Source: Limnoperna fortunei
Taxonomy: Eukaryota > Mollusca > Bivalvia > Mytilida > Modiolidae
DNA length: 64,000 nt
Reading direction: 5' to 3'
NCBI GenBank assembly: GCA_944474755.1
Contig: OX104125.1
Location: 48,759,288 to 48,823,287, forward strand
Shown here: in pieces, positions 45,401 through 55,558 of the stretch
Numbering within the stretch: position 1 is the stretch's first letter
Layout: each line of letters begins with the position of its first letter
The notes under the pieces: generated by a model
The model's database searches: none
What the model saw: the letters and a program-made list of their open reading frames with translations, nothing else
What the model was told of the DNA's origin: nothing
Translations under genes and position numbers: made by a program

Positions 45401-48349
45401 GACAAGCCACAAATCGGTCCAAGAAACTGGCAAACTTGATGTTTGTTTGTTTGTTTGATGGTGTTTAACGCCACTTTCAGCAATTTTCAGCTATATCATG
45501 GCGTCCAGTTTTTATTGGGGGAGGAAGCCGGAGTACCCGGAGAAAACCCCCGACCTGCGGTATAGGAACTGGCAATCCTTGTCAATTAAGATTGGAGTCG
45601 AGTACACCCTGCCTGCAGTGAGAATCGAGAATCTCAGTGTTGACAGACCACGTGATCAATAGTAGACGAACTACCTTGACCACTCGGCCACCGAGGCAAA
45701 CTTGAGAACCAACAACTAACAATATAGTAACTACAGCAATAAGGAACGGGATATCCACCCAAAATATGTTCGTTTGTTCTATGTAAATTGGTAGACTTGC
45801 AATTCCTTACATGTTCAGTTGTTTCTTTGTCCATTGTTGATTCTTCAAATATTTATTTTGAGAAATACATGTTCAAGCTTGGTAGCCTGTATTTACCACA
45901 CGTTTTTATTTGTTTCATGTCCTTTCGTTCATGGATATTATAGTGTTTCAGTAGTGTTTAATTCGTTCTTTGTATATTTCTCAGATATTTTACTTTCATA
46001 GCTAGTTTACAATTTGTACCTCTTTACTAATTTTTAAAAATCGCCACGACTACAAAGTACGCATTAACATTGTACAAATTAAGAATGTAAGAATTTACAT
46101 TTTACAAATTAAGAATGAACACGTTACTCATGAGTGATATTTTACTGGAAGAGAATGAAATTTAAGGGTTGATCTCGAAACCGACGGAGAAAAACAGGAC
46201 AATCATATTGTGAAGCGAGACAGAAAAATGACAAGACACGATACTTACTCTACACATATATGAATTGCTTCCGTATAGGTGTCGACACTGGGCATCTGCG
46301 TCATATATTTGTCCTGCCAATGATTTGTCATATGGAAATAAAGCAGTTGGATCAAACTTTAAACTAACAGTTTTCATACAGTTTTCTCCTGCTCTAAAAT
46401 GAAGAAAAATCTGAATAAGTCATAGTAACATTTTTAATTTTGTGCGAATGTTTAATTGGTTTCTTTGATCTTAAGTACTATATTTCAGAACGATCTTACA
46501 ACAAAAATCTAAAATGTAATCGTATCCAATAAATTGTTCAAACGAATACGACGTGTAATTCAGAAAAAGACAATCAGTTACGAATATACGTAGGTTGGTT
46601 CGTTGGTTGGTTGAATGGGAATTTAATGCCACTTTTAGCAATTTTTCAGCTATATCATGACGTTCAGTTTTTATTTGAGAAGGAAACGGGAGTACTCGGT
46701 GAAAACCTTCGACCTGCCGCAGGAAAAATGTGGCTAATTGAGATTGAATTCGAGCAAACCAAGCCTGCAGTGAGATTCAAACCAACAACCTCAGTGTTCA
46801 CGGCCCGTAATCAATGGTAGATTACTAACAACGTTTAACACTTATAAAAATCACGTGTTCCGGAAAAGTTTAGCTTTTTCTACTCGTTTAAGATCTTACA
46901 TTTCCCTAGTCTCGATCACCTAGACGCATTATAAAAGCGTCTGGGATCACCTTGTTAGTTTTTCGCTACCAATAGGTGGAGACAAAACAGTGATTCTATT
47001 TTTAGAGCCCTATTTTTAGATCAGGAAAACCATGCAAAAATGTCTATACTTATAAAATGACGTCACAGTAAGGTTCTCTCTTGATTGTGCATAACAATAA
47101 TATTTGTTTAATTAATTGATAAAGTAATATTTTATAAAAATATTCAAATGTAAACTTTGGTACATTATTTTATACATTACTTATATAAACGGAAGTAAAT
47201 TTTAGACAATAAAAATATCATCCAATCAAAAATTACGCCCAGTTTTGGGCGTAATGATAACGAGTTCAATATAGAGGTGAATCCAGACGCACAAATGCAA
47301 TTAAGCGTCTGGATGATCGAGACTAACATTTCCCACATAAAATCTACTTACGCATCCAGAGAATTAATATAACTGGTAAAATATGACGTCGAGCATGATG
47401 AAAATATCCACGGATGTGAAGCTGTACCACTTGAGACTTGTGGAAAACTGGATGCCGCCATAATAAACGCATCTGAAGGACTGCATCCATTTCTATCTCC
47501 ATCGTGTGCTGCACTTAAACTAAATTTAAGTACTTTCCGAGTCCATTTTAAAAATATACTACAAATTGTATGTACAGTCTGTACTGTTTCTTTACAACAT
47601 TTATCATTTGTTTAAATGGATAAAAGTTTAAAATTCATAGCACTAAGTAAAAATTAAATAAAAATAAAAAATATTTTATTTCAAATACTTTTAAAACTCA
47701 AACTTCTGTTTCTTCACCACGCTAAATATTTGTACAGTGTCGGTATGGGAATCACAAACGGGTTCAACACCGTCACTGTAAAGTGACTGTTCAAAACATT
47801 TTGTTAACCTTGGTGTTAATTCACTTAGAAATGTGTTCGTTAAAGGGCTAAAATACAGTGAGCCCAGATGCTTAAACGGGAACAAATTTTATAAATCCTA
47901 ATGTATGCAGACTAGGATTATGCCACATGAAAGCAAAATGTGAAGAAGAGAACATGGAATCTCTTTCCGAATGGTTGAAAGAGGTAAGGTTGGTCCTACA
48001 AAGACGAATCGGAGCACATTTGCTCACCTCTGGTTTCCATCTTTGACTTATCGTTTCCTTATTACACCTCGATACTTAGAAGATATTTGGCAGCATAGTT
48101 TGGAAGAAATGGTATATCAGAGAAGTAAGACAAACATTATAGACTTTTTAAATGAAACTATGCATTTTAAGTCAATTTTACATTTTCAACTTAATACTTG
48201 TTTAGAAAAAAATGTTGCTACTAACCTATGACCCAGTTCATGAGATGCCACTGTTATCATTATGAAGTCAAATCCATCTTCTACTATTGACTGGCTAGTA
48301 GGCTTGCAAGTTTTTCCCAAATATGCCAGACCTTCATAAACAATTCTTT
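39196..48349 (-). CDS. Membrane-anchored M12B (ADAM/ADAMTS-like) metalloprotease, 5' end missing
   Basis: Eight - strand exons with GT-AG sites and matching phases: 48349-48226, 47519-47352, 46393-46249, 45124-45002, 44772-44721, 43700-42351, 40253-40132, 39411-39196 (stop). Exons 1-2 join to give the zinc site HELGHSLSAAHD followed by FIMAASSF, a Met-turn. Exons 3-5 give a Cys-rich segment (LAGQIYDADAQCRHLYGSNS, CSVLWC, EGTLCGSKKWCESGVC) like that of ADAMTS proteins. Exon 6 starts CLYGDR...GWTC...QCCSSC, then a long Thr-rich stalk. Exon 7 is a transmembrane helix, exon 8 a Tyr-rich tail. About 766 codons are seen. The protein should be a type I cell-surface protease. Prodomain, signal peptide and the N-terminal half of the catalytic domain were not found, and thrombospondin repeats are absent. 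Introns hold five SINE copies. Confidence 0.85.
39870..40012 (-). repeat. tRNA-headed SINE, internally deleted
   Basis: Contains GTGTTTAACACCACTGTCAC-like and TTTTTCAGCTATATTATGGT motifs plus CAGTGAGACTCGAACCCGC (box B side). Lies in the last intron of the metalloprotease gene. Confidence 0.7.
40132..40253 (-). CDS. Metalloprotease exon 7: transmembrane segment
   Basis: 41 residues. EYILIGVGTFVGVLVIFSIG then MCSLIMYCRRLKKLPKSSHKK: about 24 hydrophobic residues followed by a basic stop-transfer cluster. The acceptor is ATTTCAG and the donor AAG|GTAAGA. Its phase matches exon 6 (a Glu codon is completed across the junction). Confidence 0.8.
40496..40768 (-). repeat. tRNA-derived SINE, full-length copy
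   Basis: Read on the - strand: GGCCTCGGTGGCCAAGTGGT (box A), CACGTGGTCTGTCAACACTG, GGGTTCGATTCTCACTGCAG (box B), then GGGGGTTTTCTCCGGGTACT, ATAGCTGAAAAATTGCTGAA, GTGGCGTTAAACACC and a (CAAA)n tail. The head is Ser/Leu-tRNA-like. Confidence 0.9.
40972..41117 (+). repeat. Degenerate copy of the tRNA-derived SINE
   Basis: ATTGATCACGTGGTCTCTCA, TTACGGATTCGCCGATGG and TTTTACCGGGTACTTCGGCT follow the SINE order but with many changes. Confidence 0.5.
41640..41765. repeat. Three-copy 38-bp tandem repeat
   Basis: AAGGAGTGTGTTAAAGATTT then TGGGAAAACATACTT, three units with small differences. Intronic. Confidence 0.75.
41868..41975 (+). repeat. 3' half of the tRNA-derived SINE
   Basis: CGGCTTCCTACACCAATAAA, GATGCCACGATTCAGCTGAT, GCTGAAAGTGGCGTTAAGTA and an (ACAA)n tail. 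Confidence 0.7.
42351..43700 (-). CDS. Metalloprotease exon 6: Cys end and Thr-rich stalk
   Basis: 450 codons. The first 50 residues finish the Cys-rich module (NCLYGDRKGVI, GWTCVDI, QCCSSC). The rest is mucin-like: Thr, Gln, Pro, Ser and Val with five near-identical 46-residue repeats and dense Thr suited to O-glycosylation. The exon ends SATEQ-G at a GTAAGT donor. The 256-codon frame on the + strand (42614-43384) is its shadow. Confidence 0.8.
42673..43362 (-). repeat. Five 138-bp (46-aa) coding tandem repeats
   Basis: Unit begins QAVTTSQPQTVTKVVTTTQP and continues STIEVITTAEPQTTQGINRT. Copies differ by only a few bases, and each keeps an NRT N-glycosylation sequon, so the repeats are recently homogenised and probably length-variable between individuals. 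Confidence 0.9.
44721..46393 (-). CDS. Metalloprotease exons 3-5: Cys-rich region
   Basis: Exon 46393-46249 (AGENCMKTVSLKFDPTALFP, ending SNSYMCR), exon 45124-45002 (EQYNNNYASICSVLWCYDPN, ending TLCGSKK) and exon 44772-44721 (WCESGVCTSNINAPDGD). Cys spacing matches the disintegrin-like/Cys-rich segment that follows the protease in ADAMTS-type proteins. Phases 1, 0, 0 and 1 are consistent. Confidence 0.8.
45440..45703 (-). repeat. tRNA-derived SINE, near full length
   Basis: Nearly identical to the copy at 40496-40768, with a small deletion at box B (GAATCGAGAATCTCAG), so it may no longer be transcribed. Intronic in the metalloprotease gene. Confidence 0.9.
46598..46822 (-). repeat. tRNA-derived SINE, diverged copy
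   Basis: Same order of motifs (ATTTAATGCCACTTTTAGCA, AGCTATATCATGACGTTCAG, GTGAGATTCAAACCAACAAC) with many substitutions and a shortened head. Confidence 0.8.
47352..48349 (-). CDS. Metalloprotease exons 1-2: zinc-binding catalytic core
   Basis: Exon 48349-48226 encodes YEGLAYLGKTCKP...DFIMITVASHELGH and ends within a Ser codon. Exon 47519-47352 completes it (S-LSAAHDGDRNGC) and continues SDAFIMAASSFPQVSSG and WIFSSCSTSYFTSYINSLDA. All three zinc-ligand His and the catalytic Glu are present, and FIM is the Met-turn, so the enzyme should be active. The intron (47520-48225) has short open frames on both strands that I could not tie to any family. Confidence 0.85.
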
Positions 48350-49380
48350 CTTAGAAATATATGTGTTATACCATTTGATCCTTAACAAATTCAAAGAAAT
48401 TATAAGGTTATTGCATAATTATTGGGAAATATTGTCCCAAGCAAAAGTTATATTGCACGAGCTTTTGAGTGCAATAAAGCGTCTTGATAGGAGAATATTC
48501 ATTCAATAGACATTTTATTATAGTGATTGTTCATTATCTTTGCTATTTTGTAATATTTTACTAGGTCCAATATTATCAATATTACAGATATATATTTTGA
48601 ATTCTATAAATTCTTTAACTTTACTTTTTATTGACAATTGAATTAACTTCAATTTGTTCAGTTTCAAGCTGCTCCAATAGGCCATGTTTGTTTACCAAGC
48701 GACAGTAAAAACATAAAAGCCGATGTTGGGAACACATTCTGTACTTTTCCCGGAAATTACATAAACGATCGAGAAGAAGTGTAAAATTAAAAAAATAATT
48801 CTCGGAGACTGTGGTATATCATTGGTTAACAACTTAGTGAACATTTATCTAGTATTATTTTAACCCAAGCGATACCCAAGGATAAAATAATGACATAAAT
48901 GGTCCTCCCGTTGTAAAACAATGATAAATCACATCCTCAGTGAATTATTTCTATTCTGATAAGATAAATACGGTACATTTATGATATTTACGTTACAATA
49001 GAATAAATCATTTTTGCCATAAATTGGCATAAATTCCGTCAATATAACGCACAATATATTCCAACAGATAATTATAGCGCGTGATTATAAGATTAATATG
49101 TCATTACCCAATAGCTTTTCGGTGGGAGTTGCACTTTTGTAATAGGAACATCCCTTCAAAACACTCCCTCGTCGTCGCGTGTTGCTCATACATTAATCTT
49201 TTTTTTTGCCAAGCACGTTATATTAGAATATGAAAATATATTACACTGTATTCCTATATGAAATAAAATGGGGGAAATTATTACTATAAGATATTTTTTA
49301 TATATCAGTCTAATAATTGAAGATGAGGTATATAGTGACAAGCCAAACCAATCAATTTCTTTTGAGTCTTATACGCATAT
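48350..49380. other. No exon recognised
   Basis: Upstream of the first metalloprotease exon seen. The gene must continue 5' from here, but I could not find prodomain or N-terminal catalytic exons. The interval is AT-rich. Confidence 0.4.
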
Positions 49381-50740
49381 AAGGGTGTCTATTTTAAAAA
49401 GGGAAAATGCATTTTATTCCCTTTTTCCATGTAAACCTAAATTGTTAGCATTAACCTAATCAGACTGCATAAAACTACTAATGTAATCAAATTTTATTCA
49501 AAATATAGAATATTTTCATACATTTCATTCTTTTGTACAACATTATTTCGGGAAAGTTCACGAAAAGTTATCTTGAAAATTCTTTCATACAAAATAGTTC
49601 CTAAAGAAAAACTTTGGTCTTACAAATTTTTGGGAAAGTTCCCGAATGAAATCGAACATATCACTACAAACAAAATAGTTTCTGTAAAGTTCCGGAAAAA
49701 AAAACTTTGGTCTTACAAATTTTCGGGACAGTTCCCAAATGGAATCAAACATTTCACTACATACAAAATAGTTTTAGTAAAGTTCCCAAAAAAAAATTTG
49801 GTCTTGCAAATTTTCAAATTTTCGGGAAAGTTCCCGAATGGAATCGAACATATCACTACATACAAAATAGTTTCGGTAAAGTTCCCGAAAAGTGGTTTTC
49901 TTGAAAAAATTTTGTCATGCAAAACTTCGGGCAATTTCCCGAAAGGAACATATCAATACATTACACTAACAAGTCAACATTCAAAATAGTTTCGGTAAAG
50001 TTCCCGAAAAGTGGTTTTCTTGAAAATATTTTGTCATACAAAACTTCGGGCAATTTCCCGAACAGAACATATCAATACATTACACTAACATGTTAACATT
50101 CCTGTATTTCGGTCAAGTTCCCGAAAAGACGCTTTCTTGAAAAAAAATTGTCATACAAAACTTCTGGCAATTTCCAGAAAGGAACATATCAATACATTAC
50201 ACATTAACAAGTCAACATTCAAAAGTTTCAGTAAAGTGACATATCAATACATTACACATTAACAAGTCAACATTCAAAAGTTTCAGTAAAGTTCCCGAAA
50301 AGAGATTTCTTGAGAAAAATTTTGTCATACAAAACTTCTGGCAGTTTTCTAAATGGAACATCTTAATACAGTATGTAAACACATAAGTTCCAGAATATAG
50401 AGATTTTCTTGAAGAAATTTTCATTTAAAATTTTGGGAAAAAATCACAAAAGAAATTACACTACATTACTTGAACATGACAACACACATAAATATTTCTG
50501 TAAAGTTCCTGAAAATCATTTTTTTAATTAACTTTGACTTTGGGCTTCTTAAAAATCCCTCTTTGATAATTTTTGTAAAAATCCTTAAAATATTAACATA
50601 TCATGTGTCAACCTACCAGATAATAAAGGAAAAGTTTCAGAAAAGAAATTTCCTTGTACATTTTAAAATACAAACTGATTTCTATAAAGTTCTTAACAAT
50701 TGTGCATTTACATTCTACATGTTTTTTTAAACAAATATTT
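49381..50740. repeat. Interspersed repeat with HSE-like palindromes, copy 1
   Basis: Starts AGGGTGTCTATTTTAAAAAG, has the hairpin AAAAAGGGAAAATGCATTTT...CCCTTTTT, then repeated TTCGGGAAAGTTCCCGAA blocks. Each such block is four alternating TTC/GAA units with 2-bp gaps, the heat-shock-element pattern. From about 49860 to 50400 the blocks belong to units of about 120 bp (ATACATTACACTAACAAGTC landmark). Blocks decay toward 50700. The open frames here (for example 49573-49989) read the periodic sequence and I do not regard them as genes. The same repeat starts again at 63345. Confidence 0.8.
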
Positions 50741-51888
50741 TGGAAATGACTGCATATAAGTCCCCAAACACATTTTAAAAAAGTATGGTATGCAACTTAA
50801 ATCTCACATGTATGATATTTTTCTGGAAATGTTATTACTTTCAATTTAATGTGCTGTGTTATATTTTAGATATACAATGGTAGTTGGCCATGGGATACAC
50901 CTGGTCACCTGCTTTAAAAATAAACCGAGATAAAATTTACAACTGACAACAGAACGCAGCAGATGGATCAAATTGTCGGTACAGAAAACCACTGACAAAA
51001 AACCCCAACAATTTCAAATACAGACTTTACAAAGTCAAAGGGTTTTCAAAACTTAGTTCTAATGAATTTGCAGAAAAAAATGGTAATTGATAGGAATCAT
51101 GGTCAGGAAAATGAAAAAAAAATATAAATGCACCTTTTCAATACATGTAGTCTGATAAAAAAATGTAATATGCAGTACAACGTTTTTTTTCACCTGCATG
51201 TTCAAGCCAGTTGTCTTAATATTGTAGTGAATGCACATCAACATGTGTAAAGCGTACATACACAAGGTATTTGTAATATATATACAGTAGTCAGTAATAA
51301 CATATAAATCAAAAATCTACAAACTAGACACAAAACTTCCTGGCTATACAATGGGGTACTTTTGTTTCCATGTAAATGGTTTTCATTCTGTTGGTCTACA
51401 CTACAGCATGCATCAGTCATTTAACATACTTCTTTCTACCTCTCATATTACAGTTTCTATTTTACATCTGAAATAATAAATATTATAATATATAACTGCT
51501 TCCGAATTAATAAGGCCTGGAATTCAAGTCTCGGACTTTAGTACGAGTTTTTTCTCAATTACCACATGGCAACTTCAAAATTCTAAAGTTTTTATTGGCT
51601 AAAACAAGGATTTAAACTCAACGCAGCCATGAGTTTTGCAGAAATTGTGGTTTGCATATTACCATAGCACTGTTGTTAATGTTATACCATTAGACAATTC
51701 AAATGTTGTTAACCTTGGTATCTTTGACGACATTTTATTCACTTCCTTTATTTGCTTTGTAAACTTACTAGAATCTAACCACTGATACATTTTAACTGAT
51801 ACTAGCTACAGTAATGTAGCTCCTATTTGTTTCTTTTTTTTATGGACAGATAAAATAATGGAGCTCACTTTTTTCTAATGATGGAAGG
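50741..51888. other. Nothing recognised
   Basis: AT-rich; no supported exon, repeat or RNA gene. Confidence 0.4.
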
Positions 51889-52152
51889 GGCCTCGTTGGC
51901 CGAGTGGTCAAGGTAGTTCGTCTACTATTGATCACGTGGTCTGTCAACACTGAGATTGTGGGTTCGATTCTAACTGCAGGCAGAGTGTACTCGACTCCAA
52001 TCTTAATTGACAAGGATTGCCAGTTTTCCTACAGCAGGTCGGGGGTTTTCTCCGGGTACTCCGGCTTCCTCCCCCAATAAAACTGGACGCCATGATATAG
52101 CTGAAAAATTGCCGAAAGTGGCGTTAAAACACCATTCAAACAAACAAACAAT
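51889..52152 (+). repeat. tRNA-derived SINE, full-length + strand copy
   Basis: GGCCTCGTTGGCCGAGTGGT (box A), GTGGGTTCGATTCTAACTGC (box B), CTCCGGGTACTCCGGCTTCC, ATGATATAGCTGAAAAATTG, GTGGCGTTAAAACACC and (CAAA)n. The best-preserved head in the window. Confidence 0.9.
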
Positions 52153-52645
52153 CTAATTATGGACTGAGATAAAAAGAGATATAAATCAGAATGTCAAGTG
52201 TTAATGCTACCGTTTCTTGAAACCATATATGTCTTGCATTTAGTGACATTTGTCGCAGGCAGGTCAAAAACTGTTTTATCAAATTATTCTGATTCAAGCT
52301 TAAAATGACTCAATTTTTCATAAAATACTAGTTTTACATTAAGCACTCAAAACTGTTTAAAATAAACTTATAAGACATCTGAAGTCTGATATATATAAGT
52401 GAGCAAGTATTGAGTGTCTTCTTTCACTTGCACAGGTTCTTTGCCATGGCAATTAAATCAAATGATGCAGAACAAAACTATGTTTCATTAACACTGTAAA
52501 AAAAAGCCACATTTTCCTGTTGGAATCCAAATAAAATATGATGTGTACAGTGTGTTCTACATGTTCATATGTTGTTTAAAGATAGGTATTATCAATGAAT
52601 TATTGCATGACATGTACATGTTGAAGTAATGAAAGAACCACACAA

Positions 52646-52728
52646 TAACCTACTTGAGAAACTCTGTGTTGGTTTATCAGCTGTGTTGAACATGTTATTA
52701 GAAGTCTCTTGTAATTCCATAATTGCCC
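52646..52728 (-). CDS. Possible exon, unidentified - strand gene
   Basis: After a GTTTACAG acceptor one frame reads AIMELQETSNNMFNTADKPT then QSFSSR before a GT. It looks protein-like but is short and not recognised. It could be the downstream exon of the same gene as 59300-59530 and 60298-60522. Confidence 0.2.
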
Positions 52729-53054
52729 TGTAAACAACAATAACAACAATGCATTATTTTTTGCTTTGTTCCCTCATCTCTTAATTTAAAACATACAACA
52801 ACTGTTTACAATTACCAATAACCATGAACATTTATTTATACACAGACCATTTGTGAACCAAACTGTACAAAAAATACATAAATTTTATCATGGCAAATTC
52901 ATTTCCTGTTTATTAGCTTATTTATGAGCTGTTGGTGTTACTAGTGTTTCGTACTAGCATAACATATAGGCTAGAAAAAAAACAATTATCTTTCACTATA
53001 TGAATAAAAAAAAAGAAAATTAAACATATATGTTCTGCTATCAGGTTTGCAATT

Positions 53055-53215
53055 AACAGTTTCACTCAAGCTGTTATAGTTTTTAGGTTAGACGACAAAA
53101 ACAGAAAATTCCTAAAAAAAATTATCATTTAAGGGCAATAACTCCTCTAAGGAGTGGTCCGACAACCATGTGTTTTGTAAGCAACCATTTAAGCAATTTA
53201 CAATGTCAATCTAGT
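53055..53215. repeat. Solo monomer of the AACTCC..GGAGT repeat
   Basis: TTTAAGGGCAATAACTCCTC then TAAGGAGTGGTCCGACAACC, preceded by AGTTTCACTCAAGCTGTTAT, as in the array at 12955-13925. A (GA)n microsatellite follows at 53441-53462. Confidence 0.65.
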
Positions 53216-53462
53216 TCTTATAGTTTTCATTAAATAACTTCTGACAAATAGGAAATTTGTTAGAGCTTAGTGCACTGATCAATTTGTGTTAACATGGTAA
53301 ATGCAAAGGGTTTTCTCTGTAGCAATTATTTTTTCTGATGTATTGACCAAAAACTTGTGTTGACACATTTGGAATCTTTGAAAATATGGTATCAATATTG
53401 TGAGAGGAGTCTAAGATTAGAAAAAGAGAGAAGATTGTTACAGAGAGAGAGAGAGAGAGAGT

Positions 53463-54400
53463 GATTTTAACACATCATTGTACATGTATTTTGCTATAAC
53501 ATTTGGAATAATAAAGTTTGGAATTATACCTCTCACATCTTAATTAATATAAATTTAAGAACAGTCTTTTGTATCAGTTGATATAAGTTTTAATTGGCTG
53601 AAAAAGTAATATTCATCTCTGCCTTAGGTGTTGGGCAATATTAATATTTGAGTCTATTAAAACTTATAACAACCTCTAAAAAGACAATAATTGAATAATA
53701 TGTTAAACTTTATTTTTCTATACAAAATCAGTTTGGATAAGAATAAACAGATTTTCTTTTTCCTAATTTATTACAGAAGTTAAATTAATGTACACAATTT
53801 TTATGTTAACCATAAACATTTGTTGTTAAAGATTTGACCTTATATTAGAAAGACTAACTTCTAGTTTATAACTAAACTTGTTAACATAAATCATTGACAC
53901 TATTGTATCCCATGAGACTGATCTTTATAGCAACAGACAGGAACAGTGGTAAGAACATTGAAGAAATAATTAATGTATCTTAAATCTGAATACTTCTTTT
54001 TCTGGGGAAAATGGTAATGCATACAAGAAAAGGAAATTCTAATATAACGTACTTCAAACGCTTCAGAAACAAACCTCTATTGAAGTATTCAATAAAATAT
54101 GGCTGTTCCAGCCATTTCAAAAATCACACGCCCCATCTGCTGATGTTTTTGCTGACCTTTTTTATTATTCCATATTTACCTTTGTATTCAAAAATCCAAT
54201 AGAAAAAATGTTCCCACATTGTCATATTCTATACAGTGCTTTTATTGTTTACATGTCGCATAATCTTCCTTCTTGCTAGGTTGTGTTTTCAGTTTTCTGT
54301 TTAACTAACCTTAAAAAATATATATATAACTACTTTTGTGGTAATAAAGAAATAAATATATAATAATGATAACCAAAAAAATTAAAAATGGTAAACATAA
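53463..54400. other. Nothing recognised
   Basis: AT-rich; short open frames only, none with a recognisable motif. Confidence 0.4.
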
Positions 54401-54509
54401 TTACAATATTGCATATTTGTTTAACTTTAGCACTGTCTACATTTATTGACATAGGGAAATGTAATAAAACGCAAAAATTAACTATTACTTCGTCTTCATT
54501 GACTTCAAT
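54400..54509 (-). CDS. Possible exon, unidentified - strand gene
   Basis: A - strand stretch IEVNEDEVIVNFCVLLHFPM then SINVDSAKVKQICNI, ending at a possible GTAATT donor. It begins exactly at the target duplication of the MITE at 54515-54693, whose TTAAG would supply the acceptor AG. Composition is protein-like; family unknown. Confidence 0.2.
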
Positions 54510-54514
54510 CTTAA

Positions 54515-54693
54515 CACAGGGGCTTGTAAAAATCGATTTAATTGAGCTTTCGAATGATACTGGGTCGATTTTGTTATAGTGTGTCATTTAGTTATAGTGT
54601 GGGATTTTGTAATAGTGTGGGACACACTATAACAAAATCGACCCAGTATCATTTGAAAGAGCTCAAGTAAATCGATTTTTACAAGCCCCTGTG
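54515..54693. mobile_element. 179-bp palindromic MITE, hAT-like ends
   Basis: Starts CACAGGGGCTTGTAAAAATC and ends with its inverse; the two halves pair over about 68 bp around a centre with repeated GTTATAGTGTGGGA. The 7-bp direct repeat ATCTTAA flanks it (54508-54514, 54694-54700). A half copy lies at 20319. Confidence 0.8.
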
Positions 54694-54977
54694 ATCTTAA
54701 AGTACAGTTGATTCAATCTTGATTTATTTGACTTACTTATATTATATTTCTTAACTAAAATAGACCTAACAGTAATTATAAATAACTGGCACTTGTCGCA
54801 CACAGAATTTACACTACCGCCTGTGGCCTGTTGCCTTATTGGTGTATATACATGTATCCCAGTTGTCATACTGGGTTCCAATTACATAATTCTGCATATG
54901 GACAGGTACCAGTTAAAATCATGAGACTTGGCGAATAGTCTGGGCTCCTGACTAAATATTCTCAATACCGTAAGCGG

Positions 54978-55430
54978 GGTACCACGAATAACAGAAAACA
55001 ACCGAAAACAAGAGGAATAACCGAAAACAATAAAAAAATGACCGAAAAACGCATTAAAATTAATGTGTTTTGTTCAAAACTGTATGTTTAACGTAATAGA
55101 AACGCTATGCAAAAAGTTTTATGCAAAAATATTAATGTATGACAAAGTTATAGCACTTTTTCCTTCATGCCATACAAATACGATAATATACGTTTATTCA
55201 ATATGGCGACTGAATATCACGTGATTCGATCAAAGTACTGCAAATGCTGTAATTAGGCGAGAAATATTGGCTGCATGATAATTATGACTTTAAATTTTAC
55301 ATTATGACTATTGACTTGATTGCAGATATCAGTATTTTCTCTGTACCAATGTAACTTTGGCTTTATGAGAATAAAGATATAAAAATAAAAGAATAAATTA
55401 TGTATCAAACATATATTTTGTTTTATTTTG
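54978..55430 (+). repeat. Left inverted repeat of the SGNH-NADAR cassette
   Basis: Aligns with the reverse complement of 57350-57781 with roughly one difference in eight bases plus a few indels. It contains an AATAAA on the - strand (near 55424) in position to end the SGNH transcript. Confidence 0.8.
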
Positions 55431-55558
55431 TCCATTTACTTTTGTTCCTTAATTAAACATACATGTTAAGGTACATTCATACAACGTATATAAATCAGGA
55501 TGGCATTACAGATGGACAGCATAACAATACATGCATTTTAGAGAAGAAGTGTCATTAT

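Noticed and set aside
49573..49989. 138-codon repeat protein gene (and its counterpart at 63495-63830)
   Set aside because: The frame tracks the HSE-like tandem repeat; copies differ by frame-breaking indels, so the DNA motif and not the protein is conserved.
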